Shown here piece after piece: positions 44,072-55,245 of a DNA stretch of 64,000 nucleotides. The notes under the pieces are model-generated. The model worked only from the letters and a program-made list of their open reading frames with translations, searched no databases and was not told the origin of the DNA. Position 1 is the stretch's first letter. Each line of letters starts with the position of its first letter. The stretch is taken from positions 80,020,675 through 80,084,674 of the forward strand of contig CM019064.1 in the NCBI GenBank assembly GCA_009667805.1, given 5' to 3'. This DNA is from Leptobrachium leishanense. Its lineage: Eukaryota; Chordata; Amphibia; Anura; Megophryidae. The position numbers and the translations under genes are program-made.

Positions 44072-44571
44072 AGATGAATCTTTTCAATGACTGTAAGTTT
44101 TGATTATGAATGCCGGGAAATAAATATCTGTATATGCCTTTCATCGGAGTTGAAGCTGCCTGTTTCTACAAAGGCACGTGGGGACAGAACAGTGAGGTCT
44201 CCTGCTTATGGGGATTTGCAGTGATCATAATGAGATTATAAGCAATGCAGCTTCCAGAAATACAGATAGAATATAAAAATGACCTCTGTATGTGGCATAA
44301 TGCCTGTGTATGGAAATTACCATTTGTTGCCTCAGTGGATGGAGATGCATTTGTTGACCTTACATGTATAAACATGCTGGAAGAGGATGTCAGGACAGTC
44401 CAGTATAACCAGCAGTATAATGTAATTGTACTGCAGATAGTGCCATATATACTATCAGTATCAAACTCCATATTATACCAATATATAAAGAAAATATACA
44501 AATGTACACTTAGAAATTTTAATTTCAAATCAAAGAGTGTTTTTTCACGTGGCACATTTTTGAAACTTTAA
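44072..44571. other. No gene seen
   Basis: Continuation of the L1 target region. It is AT-rich, with overlapping short frames on both strands but no splice-site or domain support. Confidence 0.6.
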
Positions 44572-45185
44572 GGCTGGCCGTCCACTGGGTCCGTAGTTGG
44601 ACGACCGACTTGGCCTTCCGACTATGGACAACTTCTTTGAACGATCGGGGTCGTCCACTGGAAGCGAATATGGATAACCCAGATTGACTGATGGGATGAC
44701 TGCCGAACTGGAAAAAAAAAATCAAGAACGCTGCCGAAGACATGAAGGGAACTCTGGTGCCGTCTCTGGTGCTGAAAGGTCTTATTAAAGCCCTTTCAGC
44801 ATTAGGGACAGCACCAGAGTTCTCTTCGTGTCTTAGACAGTGTTCAATGGTGGTTTTTTTCAGTTTGGCGGGGAAGAAAAAAATAGCATATTAAAGTCAG
44901 GAATCAAAAAGTTTGCCAAAAAAATACTGAAAACATAAAAAAAATCTATACATAAAAAGTCTTTTTGCTGTAAATGAATTAACGGTTGAATAAAACAAAT
45001 GAATCGAAAATATTTTATATTGAATCTTATAGGATTCACCTGTCAAACTGAATCACTTCTCTATATCACTTCCCTGCCGCCGCATGGCGAATTAACTATA
45101 CATTTCATCTTTTTCATGTGAATTGTACCAGCTTATCCGATTTCGACAGACAAATCCCATTCACATGGGAAAGATCGCTAGTCTG

Positions 45186-46141
45186 TAGGGATGTGCGTTT
45201 CGGGTTTCGGAATTTCGGAATTTTCACAAAATTTCACGATTCGTGCATTCGGATTCGGCTGATTTTCCGAAAATTTTCGGATCCGAAAACGGCAGATCTG
45301 AACAAATTTCCAAGCCGAAACGAAAACTTTTCGAATGGACTAGAAATGTGTAAAATCGAAATTCATTTTCGTTCCATTCGTGATTTCGGCTCCATTCCTG
45401 ATTTCGGTTCCATTTCAGTAATTTCGGACATCGTATTTTTCGGTTATATCGCTGATTCTGTAATTTTGTATCATTCCCATCTCAATGTATCCTTCCCGGA
45501 AAACATGAGAAATCTCAATGTATCCTTCCCGGGAAACCAGAGAAATCTCAATGTATCCTTCCTGGGAAACCAGAGAAATCTCAATGTATCCTTCTTGTAA
45601 AACATGAGAAATCTCAATGTATCCTTCTTGTAAAACATGAGAAATCTCAATGTAGCCTTGTAAAACCAGAGAAATCTCAATGTAGCCTTGTAAAACCAGA
45701 GAAATCTCAATGTAGCCTTGTAAAACCAGAGAAATCTCAATGTACCCTTGTAAAACCAGAGAAATCTCAATGTACCCTTGTAAAACCAGAGAAATCTCAA
45801 TGTACCCTTCCCGGGAAACTATAGAAATCACAATGTATCCTTCCCGGGAAACCAGAGAAATCTCAATGTATCCTTCTTGTAAAACATGAGAAATCGTATT
45901 GTATCGACAGAAATATCGGATCCGAAAAACCATTAGTTTATGTCAAAACAAATAGACACTTTGAAATGAGGAGAACAGATGTCCCGAAAAACATGAAAAA
46001 AGTCGATACGAAAAACGAACCGAAACGAGCTGAACTGAAATGGAAATAGGCCGAAACGAGCCGAACCGAAAATTTACAAAATCTGAACGAACCGAATCGA
46101 ACGAAAAAAAAAGAAAAAAAAAAAATCGGTGCACAAGTCTA
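45186..46141. mobile_element. hAT element with TAGGGATGTGC end and internal minisatellite
   Basis: It starts TAGGGATGTGCGTTTCGG and ends (inverted) TAGACTTGTGCACCG. The exact 8-bp duplication CTAGTCTG flanks it (45178-45185, 46142-46149). The ends are built of CGAAA/TTTCG-rich words typical of the widespread 'TAGGGRTGTGC' hAT group. It carries a tandem array and no transposase. Confidence 0.9.
45478..45895. repeat. Minisatellite of 28-33 bp units
   Basis: About 14 units of GAGAAATCTCAATGTA followed by TCCTTCCCGGGAAACC, CCCTTGTAAAACCA or TCCTTCTTGTAAAACAT. Three unit types form separate blocks (A-C-A order), showing local spread of variants. Frames read through it on both strands are artefacts. 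Confidence 0.92.
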
Positions 46142-47206
46142 CTAGTCTGTTGTAGTTACACAAAGTCGTCTGAAGTCATCCGATGGAAGTCAGAGGCAGT
46201 GGACAAAGGCTGAATCTCCTCCATATTGTGGGATTGGTTGGACGATAACGGACAACGACGGACAATCGCATGATTGCACAAATACGGACCACTGGCACCA
46301 TAGTCGGGCAACAACTTGGTCACTCGACTACAGATAACGCCATCGACGATCAGGGTCGTCCACCGGAAACATCTGGGGATGACCCAGGTTGGCCTATGGA
46401 CAGGCCACCGAACGAAAAAAAATGAAAACTCCACTGCAGGAAAAAAAACTGTCTTTGGTGTTAAAACTGAGTTTCAGCGCCAAGGACAACCCCCGTCTAG
46501 TGCAGCCGATGCAGGGGGGGGGATCCTTGCCAAAGACTGCAGGGATGGGGATTATCCCCCTGTTCCTGATGTTGAAATAGGTTTTAGCACTAGGGACAGC
46601 AACGCTGAATGAAGACGGCTGAAAGAAAGAAAAAAAAGCCGCATTCGCCGAGAGAAAAAATACCTCATCTTTTTTAAAAAAAATTGGAACCCAAAATTTC
46701 ACCTAAAAAGTCCAGAAAAATAACAAAAAAAAATCAATAAATAAAAAGGCTATTTGCTGCGGATTAAAAAAATAAACTGGAGGGCGTGGCTGGCTGCCGA
46801 GGTGTGAGGACGCAGGCTGCAGGAGCTCTGCTCAGCCATAGCTGATTTAAGGGGAATTCTCCCCCTTTGCTGTGTTTTTCGTCCCTCACCTTGGCCCTGT
46901 GGAAAAGTGAACTTGTCGGCACCCTGCAGAGCTACTTTTCTCGGCGGTGCGGAGATCTGTAGCCCCCAGCAACGGCGCTGTTTCTCCTGTGGTGGATCGG
47001 CGGTGGCCATCTTGCCCGCCACTCGAGGCTCGGCTTCCTTGAGGCCTAGGTAGGCCGCATCCTGGCTGCTTTCCTTGTCCTCTGCCGAACAAGGGGACGC
47101 AGCCGTTCTGCAGACATGGCTATGAGGGGCCCACATGCCTTCCCGACGCAGCCTCTGCTGACACCTGACCTGGATGCGGAGCGGCAAGGCCTGCGTTCCA
47201 CCGATG

Positions 47207-48544
47207 CATGGGCGTCCGCAGGACGGGGCAAGGGGGGCACTTGCCCCCCCCCCCTGGAACTGGCCATCAACAAAGGTGCTTCCCAGGCTGTGGCCGGCTG
47301 GTCTGCGTGTGAGGAGCGTGCATGGATTATAAAAATCGGCAGTTTATTGGTATCTGCCGCTGTGTATAGGGAGGGAGGCGGGGAGACACAGGGTGGAGGG
47401 GGTGGAGCTGTGCAGAGAGGCAGAGCAGAGGAGGGAGCCAAGGAGGGGTGGAGCTCCAACCTGCACCTCGCACAGGTCTTCCATCACCAGGAAGGGAGCA
47501 GTGAATGTGCTGCTCAGCATCTGAAGGCACCAGGCAGCATACAGGGTCTATACACAGTGACCCTATGTGAATCATCTGCCAAGCAAGGTGCAAAAAGTCC
47601 ATCTCAGGGAGGAGGTAAATGCACAACACACACACCACCCATTCAATCACTCTCAGCCAGCACACACACACATCAATCTCAGCCAGCCTTCATACACTCC
47701 CAGCCAGCACACACATCACTCTCAGCCTGCCTTCACACACTCCCAGCCAGCACACACACACACACACACACATCACCCTCAGCCAGCCAGCACACACATC
47801 ACTATCGGCCTGCCTTCACACACTCCCAGCCAGCACACACACACATTACTCTCAGCCTGCCTTCACACACTCCCAGCCAGCACACACACATCACTCTCAG
47901 CCTGCCTTCACACACTCCCAGCCAGCACACACCCATTCTATCACTCCCAACCAGCACATACCCATTCAATCACTCCCAGCCAGCACATACCCATTCACTC
48001 ACTCCCAGCCAGCACACACTCCCAGCCAGCACACATCTCTCAGCCTGCCTTCACACACTCCCAGCCAGCTCACACACACATCACTCCCAGCCAGCACACA
48101 CACTCCCAGCCAGCACACACATCTCAACCAGCCAGCCTTCACACACTCCCATCCAGCATACACACATCACTCTCAGCCAGCCTTCACACACCCCCAGCCA
48201 GCCTTCACACTCCCAGTGTGTCATGCATAGGAGTGTGCCAGAATGCCAGTGCGCCATGCATAGGAGTGTGCCGTATACATACCAGTATGCCATAATACCA
48301 GTCTTGTCATGCCATGCATACCAGTGTGCCATCATATCAGTCTGCCATGTGCCGTAATATATATGCTTAATGAAAGCAGAGATGCTCTGGCGCCCTTTAC
48401 AAGTGTAGACCCCTCCTCCCTGCTTTAAAGGTACGGAGAGGGGGCAAAATGTTTATTAATTAAATTTATTATTTATTTATGTAGTGTGTGTGTGTTTAAA
48501 ATTTTGCCCCCCCCCCCCAGGAAAAACTTCTGCGGATGCCCATG
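47207..48544. mobile_element. hAT element with CATGGGCGTCCGCAG ends inside the L1 derivative
   Basis: CATGGGCGTCCGCAG faces CTGCGGATGCCCATG. The flanks CACCGATG (47199-47206) and CACCAATG (48545-48552) match at 7 of 8. Next to the ends are 'GGGGCAAGGGGGGCACTTGC' and a C-run, as in the hAT element at 16609-18533. The interior is largely a tandem repeat. Confidence 0.82.
47632..48230. repeat. CAGCCAGCACACACA minisatellite/microsatellite
   Basis: Variable units of about 16-50 bp (CTCCCAGCCAGCACACACAC, CTCTCAGCCTGCCTTCACAC). Three frames stay open for up to 413 codons through it; these encode only low-complexity HTPSQHTH-type repeats and are rejected as genes. A short second array (CATGCATAGGAGTGTGCC units) follows at 48226-48355. 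Confidence 0.9.
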
Positions 48545-50178
48545 CACCAATGTGCAGGTTTCTGACCCGGGAGCTGTGGTGCCGGGCCTGGCGGAGACCA
48601 GAGGCGGCTGCCCATTCCTGGATTGTGATGAGCGGCCTGCTACCAGGGAGGACCTGAGGCGACTTCTGAGAGAACTGCTGGAGGTATGGCTGGCAGAGTT
48701 TGAGTCGTGGCTTCCTGGGCTGGGAGCACCCTCCACTGTGGATCCTGGGGGAGGCTCTTTGGATGGCAGGCCCGAAGAGACCACGCCTGGCCAGGAGACA
48801 GTGCTGATGTGCCCTGGACCGACCGGAGAGACACGGGAGGAGTTGTTTCCGGTCCTGCTGCCCGTGGTGCGGTTGACGGAGCAAGCCCGGCAGAGCGTTG
48901 AGTCCTGGGCGCCGTGACTGACGGATGGTCTGCCGCATCGTGCTGGACTTTGCTGGCCCCCGGAGGGGATTTTGTGCCCCGCCTGGATGTCCTCGACGGC
49001 GACTCTGTCTGGGATCTTCTTGTTGCCCCTCATGGAGGTGCGGTTTGGAGCCTTGCCTTGCGATCCTACTGACTGGGGGAAACATAGTGCCCAGCATCTG
49101 ACCCTGCTGCCAGCTGTTTCTCCTGAAGAGGTTGCGTGCCTCGTTCCCCTTTTGGACACTGGCTGACTCTCCATGGCTGTAGCCTACCGCCCTCGCCTTT
49201 CTAGCTGCTGAACCTTGGCTGTACGTTGCTCCCACTTTCCCAATATTTGAGGACACTCCCCGCTATTTGCATACTACCTGCAGTGGACTTTGTTTTTGTT
49301 CTTTCCAGATGACACCACTTTCTTGACTGTTGAAATGATTTCTTGCTGTTTTTGCCTCCCCTCTTTCTTTCTTTCTCCCCCTCCCTCTGTGAGCATTTGT
49401 CTTCTGCTGACACTTACCCGACCAGTGATGGTGTGTTTCCCCCCCCTTTTTTTTGGCAATATCCGAGTTGCGCCGGGGTGCGTCACTGTGGCACTCACCA
49501 TGGCTCTGTCTGCCATATCTGGCCCTCGGGCTCTCGGGCCTCGTGACATTGCCCTTCCATGGCCTCTTCCGGGAGCGAGCCAGGAACGTCACGTAGATGG
49601 TCTTTGCCACTTTACCTTCTCATTATTTTATTATAGTTTCTTTAATTTTCCACCATCTACTGGTACGGGGTAACAGAAGTGTAACCTCCCCCCTCCTTTT
49701 TTCTTCCTTTCATGTACCTCTTCCTGCTCACTCTTTTGATGTACCTTATGGATCCTTGGTCCTGCGCGACTGCTACCCTGCAATGTCTTTTTGTGGCGTA
49801 CTTTTCTTGCATTTGTTGTAACACTGCTGACTTCTCAAAATAAAAACATTTTGAATTATATAAAAAAAAATAAACTGCTGAATAAAAAATTAATATAAAA
49901 CGAAAATATTCTTTACATTGATCCTATGGGCTTTGCTCTGAATCACTTCTCTATGGGGCAATTTCCCTGCCGTAGCAGGGTGGTTTAACTATACAATTAA
50001 TCTTTTTCATGTAAATTGTACCAGATCGTCCGATTTCATCTGACCAAATTCCATGAAAATTTAAAGGATCGCTAATCTGTTGTAACCACATAAAACTGTC
50101 TGAAATCGTCCGATGGTGGTCAGATGCAGTGGAAGAGGGCTCGCCCGACTACGGTGCCAGTGGTTGGCCAGCCTTATT

Positions 50179-51485
50179 ATTACACATGTAGTAGCACTTT
50201 TTGCCCATTAGGTGGAGCCCTCTAACTGTCACATTTTTACACACATATTAGAGAGAGTTATGTAAGTACATTTTTTCACTCTCTGAAATGAAAATTGTTT
50301 TTCCATGTCCCTGAGGCTTTTACTGTATCAAAGCTGGATCCACGCTTCTCTCTCTGCATTTGAAACCTGTTGTGTCAGCTTCAAGATGCGATCCATGTGT
50401 CACTGAAAGGTCTATGTGCACCATGAACTGCACTCCTCCCCTCTTCATCATATCCCGATTTACCAGATTGCCAGGGTGAACGTAGTTTTTTGTAAATGTA
50501 ATGGTCATTAATGTAATTCATTCTACTTTTATGACCCAACATTCTTGCCGGTTTAAGTCATAGAGGAATAATCGATTTGTGACTATGACATTTGAGTAAA
50601 TCCCTTGTTATTGTGGTGTTGTGCCGCCAACATATGAGTCCTTAAATCCTAAAATTAACATTATGGCAAAATTATGTAATTTTGTTATTAAGGATTCACT
50701 GTTGTCTTCGTTAATCATGATTAATGACACAGCTTAAGCATGATTTGTATATATTCTGGTTGTGTGTATGTAATTTGCACACTGGATTTTTAAAACTAGT
50801 AGTCAGGATATGTTGCCATGGATGGCTTTTCTTAAAAAAACAAACCCAGAAACACCCGAAAGGTACATTATCTTAGTGGATTTACATTTTCTACATCACC
50901 CTGTAATTGCTTTATCTGGAAACCATTACAACTTCAGCATATAAGTGGGTATAATAATACCCCTGCAGTCACTCTATTTTGTTTTTTTGGTTTGTTGGGG
51001 TTTCTTCGGAGGGGGGTAAAATATAATACTACCGCATACAGGAATTATTTTTTCATTGATGCTCACCAGCTAGTGGCCCACGACAGAATAATTTCATTAT
51101 GTAGGATCATTCCAGGTATTTAAGGGCAATAAAAGGGAGACGGATAATTTTTTTAATGCAGTATCCCTTTAAATGATGTATTGTACCATACCATCCCAGC
51201 ACATGTTTGTATGATCCCTCTGACTGTGGGCTTTCCCAGTCTTCTCCTTTCAAAACATCCCCCAGATTATGCTCTCAAACAGCATGACTCAGGGTCCCCC
51301 ATTCCCAAATTCTCTACTGATCATAGAAGAAATGTCATGCTACCTGTCAGACCTAAGACTTGCTCCATGACTACAACAACATTGGAACAGAGTAAGTCAT
51401 TGTCTAGCAACCTGAGAAATGTCAGACAGGAAAGTGTGCTTGTCTGAAAACGTTAAGGGTGCCCAATGGCAGGTGTTGCCCAAGG
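50179..51485. other. No gene seen
   Basis: Unremarkable AT-rich intergenic sequence. No terminal repeats, splice-site-bounded frames or RNA genes recognised. Confidence 0.55.
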
Positions 51486-51643
51486 CAGTGGTTCTCAACC
51501 AAGTTTGCCAGATATGTGAAGCACAGCACAGGTGATATGATTTGCTGTTCAATGATTGCAGGATTCAGTCTGTATGTCCCCAAAGGTAATCCTTAAAATC
51601 TGACATTTTGAGGTACTTGAGGACAGGCAGTTGGGATCCACTG
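51486..51643. mobile_element. hAT-type MITE, CAGTGGTTCTCAACC family
   Basis: Ends CAGTGGTTCTCAACC and, inverted, CAGTGGATCCCAACTGCC. The flanks GCCCAAGG and GTCTAAAG are a decayed 8-bp duplication at best. Interior 'TTGCCAGATATGTGAAGCAC' is shared with 56945-57106. Confidence 0.65.
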
Positions 51644-51946
51644 GTCTAAAGTATTAGAAAATAACCTAATCTACGTTTAAATAGGTGGTGGTATCTATCA
51701 AACCTGCCGTCCCTGAATTTGTAAAGGAGTTAGAGACCCTCCAAGTGAAAAGGCTTTATTGCTAAGAGTGGTGTCAAAAGGAGAGGGCAATACTCCAAAC
51801 AAATACTTCACAGACCATCTGTCCCATATCTGTAAGGACTTTAATAGTGCTAAACAGGCAACGAGAATAGGATTCACTTAGAGTGTGAGATCTATATATC
51901 TGACTGGATTGAGCCTCATCATATCAGATACAATGTCAGCCCATTT

Positions 51947-52079
51947 AGGGCTATATTACAAAGTTGGTGCTAACTTAACCAGAACTGTTGTAAACTTACC
52001 AGAGCCAATATAGCCTATGGAGCTGTTACGTTAACAACAGCTCTGGTTAAGTTAGCACTAACTTTGTAATACTGCCCCT
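51947..52079. mobile_element. Palindromic MITE, GGGCTATATTACAAAGTTGG family
   Basis: A nearly perfect foldback of 133 bp: 'GTTGGTGCTAACTTAACCAG' mirrors 'CTGGTTAAGTTAGCACTAAC'. It is the intact counterpart of the split copy at 34975-36905. Confidence 0.8.
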
Positions 52080-52178
52080 ACTTTCTCCAGATGAGGTGTG
52101 CCATACCATCACTTGCCACTTTATGGAAGTCCCAAAGCCTTTTGGATACTAAAGTTTCCTTCTGCTCACTATGGATGA

Positions 52179-52747
52179 AGCAATAGATGAAAAGTTGAGA
52201 AGCTATGGATCCTTATTATGTCTGGGTGGGATGAACCCAGTTGGAAGATCTGAATCAGACGTCTCCAAGACTTGTAGTAAATATAAATAAATAAAAGAAT
52301 CGGGAAGGTATATAAATGGATAAAAATAATAACATTTATTGGATAATAACAAAACTGCCCAACGCGTTTCGTCCTAAGACTTTCTCAAGGGCGATAAATC
52401 AAAATTAAAAGCATAAAATAATATATATTATTTTGATTTATCGCCCTTGAGAAAGTCTTAGGACGAAACGCGTTGGGCAGTTTTGTTATTATCCAATAAA
52501 TTTTATTATTTTTATCCATTTATATACCTTCCCGATTCTTTTATTTATTTATATTTACTAGTCTACAAGTCTTGGAGACGTCTGATTCAGATCTTCCAAC
52601 TGGGTTCATCCCACCCAGACATAATAAGGATCCATAGCTTCTCAACTTTTCATCTATTGCTTTATCCTGAGGAGAGTGGGAATATCTCCATGAGGAGCGG
52701 ATCAAATTTCAAAAGCTAAGTACCTTGCACCATATATCTTTTCTATA
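52179..52747. mobile_element. Inverted pair of Penelope-like terminal repeats
   Basis: Two inverted copies (arms of about 240 bp) meet near 52420. A 16-bp direct repeat TGCTCACTATGGATGA flanks the unit (52163-52178, 52748-52763). Each arm holds TTGAGAAAGTC, a short stem loop (GTC-TTAG-GAC) and GACGAAACGCGTTGGGC, at 52446-52480 on plus and 52355-52390 on minus. The TGANNAAG-stem-CGAAAC layout resembles the hammerhead ribozyme found in Penelope-like retroelements, although the catalytic G of the CUGANGA box is changed. The assignment is inference. Confidence 0.5.
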
Positions 52748-53016
52748 TGCTCACTATGGATGAACAGGAAATGTAATCCCCATATACTTTAATTAAATAT
52801 ACTTTATGCAGAACTGAAACATCCTGTCATCATATGTATATGCACCATGTAATCATGCATCATGTGTACTGGCAAGGCCCTAGATTAATCGAGGCTTACT
52901 TTGAACCTGGATACTTCCCCAAATTAGCATTGGAGGTCAAAGAATGGGGACACTGAAGAATGAGACGTGTAAATGAAAATAAAATGTCATTACTGTAGGT
53001 TGAAATGTTGGAATGG

Positions 53017-53180
53017 TTATCTTGTATATATCCCCCTAATGTGTTTCCGAATAACATTCAGTTTAGGTTCTAGGGATATAGCAGTTAAGATAGGTGACAG
53101 AGGACAACCTTGCTTTGTCTTGTTATATACATGAAGGGTCTGGATGTAGCTTCCCAAAGATGTATTTCTAGTGCCAAGGG
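53017..53180 (-). pseudogene. Fragment of an L1-type reverse transcriptase
   Basis: The minus strand encodes TKQGCPLSPILTAISLEP, matching the 'T-x-QGCPLSP' block of LINE reverse transcriptases (compare the L1 at about 41904). It is isolated, with no other ORF2 blocks nearby, so an old truncated LINE. Confidence 0.65.
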
Positions 53181-54140
53181 GAAGATGACAAAGCTGAATG
53201 CTGAGTGTGTCAATGTGCAGCAAGAAAAGAGACACACATCCCATGTTTTATTAAAGCAATGAAGAATGTGCTTTTCCAACCATCCTCATTCTTCACGGCT
53301 CAACCAGTTATTCAGAAATAAATAGCGCCTCTTACACCCTGGTGTTCAGGGATTTTGCTTTTGTAAACCACATGAAAAAATTCCTTTAGTTACCTCTTAC
53401 CCCATGGTACAGTGGGTGGCGGGCATGCTTCTTCCTCTAGCTATGAGCGGTGGAAGACTTTCCCAGTGTTCTTCTGCTGTCCTGCACAACCACCAAATAC
53501 GAGAGCTTGTGTAGTGCTCTGGCAGGATTGTACCTGGCTCCATAGATTCTTATGGGCTCCTGGAGTCCATACCAGCTGTGGCGCGGCACTGTTGCCTTTA
53601 TCGACAAACGGCTCATAAATATTCCAACACGAGTTGCTTATTCAGGATGTTTGCTATTGTGGGTATGTAGTCAGGGTGTATAGAGTGTTCCTTTAAGAGT
53701 AAATGGGATCCCTTAGCCATAATTGAGAGTTTAATAGCACATAGTATAGAAGTGTATGAAACCTTGGTATTTAGAGGTCATTATATTGAGTATCTGTGAG
53801 GTCACCGATGAAGGTGAAGTATAGGACACGTATCTCCACCAAGCTTGACACTGACTTACACTGACTTACTAGCAAGCAAAATTGGGCTGTGAATGCAGAA
53901 ATTACTACAGTAGCCCCTTTGCATGGGCAGATATTTATCACAGAATAAGCCTTGAGGCCACTCCGAGTTTATTTTGTCTCAACTGGAATGGGGTCCTTGA
54001 AATATGTAGTTTGTTACAGGTGCTCTTTTTAACTATCAGCAACATGGTCATGTTACCCATGTGTGCAGTTACTTGTATACATAATAATCCTGTCTTCCTG
54101 TTTGTTCCAGATTAACCACCATGACTATTGTAACTTCTAA
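53181..54140. other. No gene seen
   Basis: Unassigned intergenic sequence with short unrelated frames only. Confidence 0.5.
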
Positions 54141-54144
54141 ATAG

Positions 54145-54250
54145 AAAGAAAGCAGGGCTACCAGGCATGATAGGTGCATATAAAATATTTATTAAAGGGG
54201 AACAAAAACCTCGCTGGGGAAGTTTCGGCTCTATTGGCCTTAGTCATACA
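54145..54250 (-). mobile_element. Penelope-like fragment with hammerhead-like motif
   Basis: On minus, ATGACTAAGGCCAATAGAGC then CGAAAC (54247-54222) is followed by AATAAATATTTTATATGCAC and a variable tail. The TGANNAAG-stem-CGAAAC arrangement matches those at 52446 and 62614. No protein-coding part is present. Confidence 0.4.
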
Positions 54251-54478
54251 TATTTTAACTTCTAGGGACACTCTAGCAGCCATGAATAATGTAATTTGAG
54301 TGGTCATGGTTTGCTGACTGTGCCAACATCTCCTCACTGAGCAGTGGAGATTCCCACCCCATGGTAAGCTGTCACTCAGTTCAAACTGATCAGCCTTCCA
54401 AGATTTAGACCAGCCAATGCCTCTCATTAAGAGCCATTGGATTGACTAGACAACTGAGCAAGCATCCATCCAGTAAAG

Positions 54479-55245
54479 GGATTACTCAGAGAGCACCAAA
54501 ATTTCAGTGCTCTCTCCTTTGGTGCACTTTGGCGAGCTCATAATTCGCCAACCCTGCCATGAATTTACTATTCACCGCAGGGTCCCTGAATTGATCCAAA
54601 CGCCGCCGATATAACCGCCGAAAAAATGCTGAATTGAGTCAATAAATCGCCGAACGTAACTTAAAGCCACTGAATCGATCCAACGAACGCATCAAAAAAA
54701 AAGCCAACCAGTCACCAGACAGGGGTAAAAATGACCCGCAACTTTTAAAATGAGTTTTAAAAAAAAGCTAGCGCATGAAAATACCTGGAGATGTCTGTTA
54801 CAGAAGAAAAAAAACGCCATGTAGAAAATAATCGGAATCAAAAATGTCGCCGAAAGATGGCTAAAATAAATGAATAAATAAAAGAGACTTTTTGCGGCAA
54901 ATTAAAAGAATAAACAGTTGAATAATATTTAAGAAAAAAAAGGGAATATTTTTTTACATTGAAACCTATGGGATTTACCGGTTTAAACCTGTCGAATGAA
55001 ACCACCGAAAATCAGAGCATTTCACTGACATTTCGGTGCTATTTAGCATTGTTTGAATAGATTAACCACTACTTGTCTATACTACTGCCTCCGAATTGCA
55101 CAATATTTTGCTGGCAATTCACTAATATTAGGTGACTTGCCAGCTTCTTGAATAGCCAAATGGCCACAAAATTGGACCGTACAGGGAAATTCACCGTTTG
55201 GTGCAATTCAGTGGCTAATTCCTTGTTCTCAAGCTAACCATTAAG
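54479..55245. mobile_element. Foldback MITE sharing the common AT-rich core
   Basis: Ends about TTACTCAGAGAGCACCAAA and, inverted, 'TTAGCCACTGAATTGCACCAAA' are weakly similar. The core at about 54885-54985 ('GACTTTTTGCGGCAAATTAA', 'GAAACCTATGGGATT') is the module shared with other elements here. Boundaries approximate. Confidence 0.5.

Larger units (their letters stand above)
44572..46280. mobile_element. DNA element copy A (TAAGGCTGGCC termini), split by a hAT element
   Basis: It starts TAAGGCTGGCCGTCCACTGG. Its internal core (about 44960-45040: TTTTTGCTGTAAATGAATTA, 'GAATCTTATAGGATTC') and its end zone ('GTCTGAAGTCATCCGATGG', about 46166) recur in copy B. The hAT element at 45186-46141 interrupts it. 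Its own right terminus is not clear. No transposase. Confidence 0.65.
46780..49863 (+). mobile_element. L1 deletion derivative split by a hAT element
   Basis: It is flanked by AAAAAAATAAACTG at 46766-46779 and 49864-49877. It starts GAGGGCGTGGCTGGCTGCC and ends AATAAAAACATTTTGAATTA plus A-tail. Outside the hAT insert (47207-48544) it holds a 5' region, a short leucine-rich ORF1-like piece (about 48625-48715: REDLRRLLRELLEVWLAEFE) and 3' untranslated sequence, but no endonuclease or reverse transcriptase. Confidence 0.8.
46281..50178. mobile_element. DNA element copy B, split by an L1 derivative
   Basis: The left terminus ACCACTGGCACCATAGTCGG (46282) mirrors CCGACTACGGTGCCAGTGGT near 50158; the right outer end is GGCCAGCCTTA. 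The core at about 46690-46765 and 49870-49940 ('GATCCTATGGGC') matches copy A. The L1 derivative at 46780-49863 sits in its middle. Confidence 0.65.

Noticed and set aside
44166..44571. Overlapping forward and reverse frames of about 108-129 codons
   Set aside because: No homology, splice signals or composition change; chance frames in AT-rich DNA.
45415..45933. Minus-strand frame of 172 codons (GYIEISLVLQ repeats), and possible CRISPR-like regular repeats
   Set aside because: A minisatellite with no unique spacers; eukaryotic context; bounded by hAT ends.
47116..48357. Forward reading frame of 413 codons plus two others
   Set aside because: It begins in an L1 5' region, crosses a hAT boundary and then reads CAGCCAGCACACAC repeats; low complexity and open in three frames.
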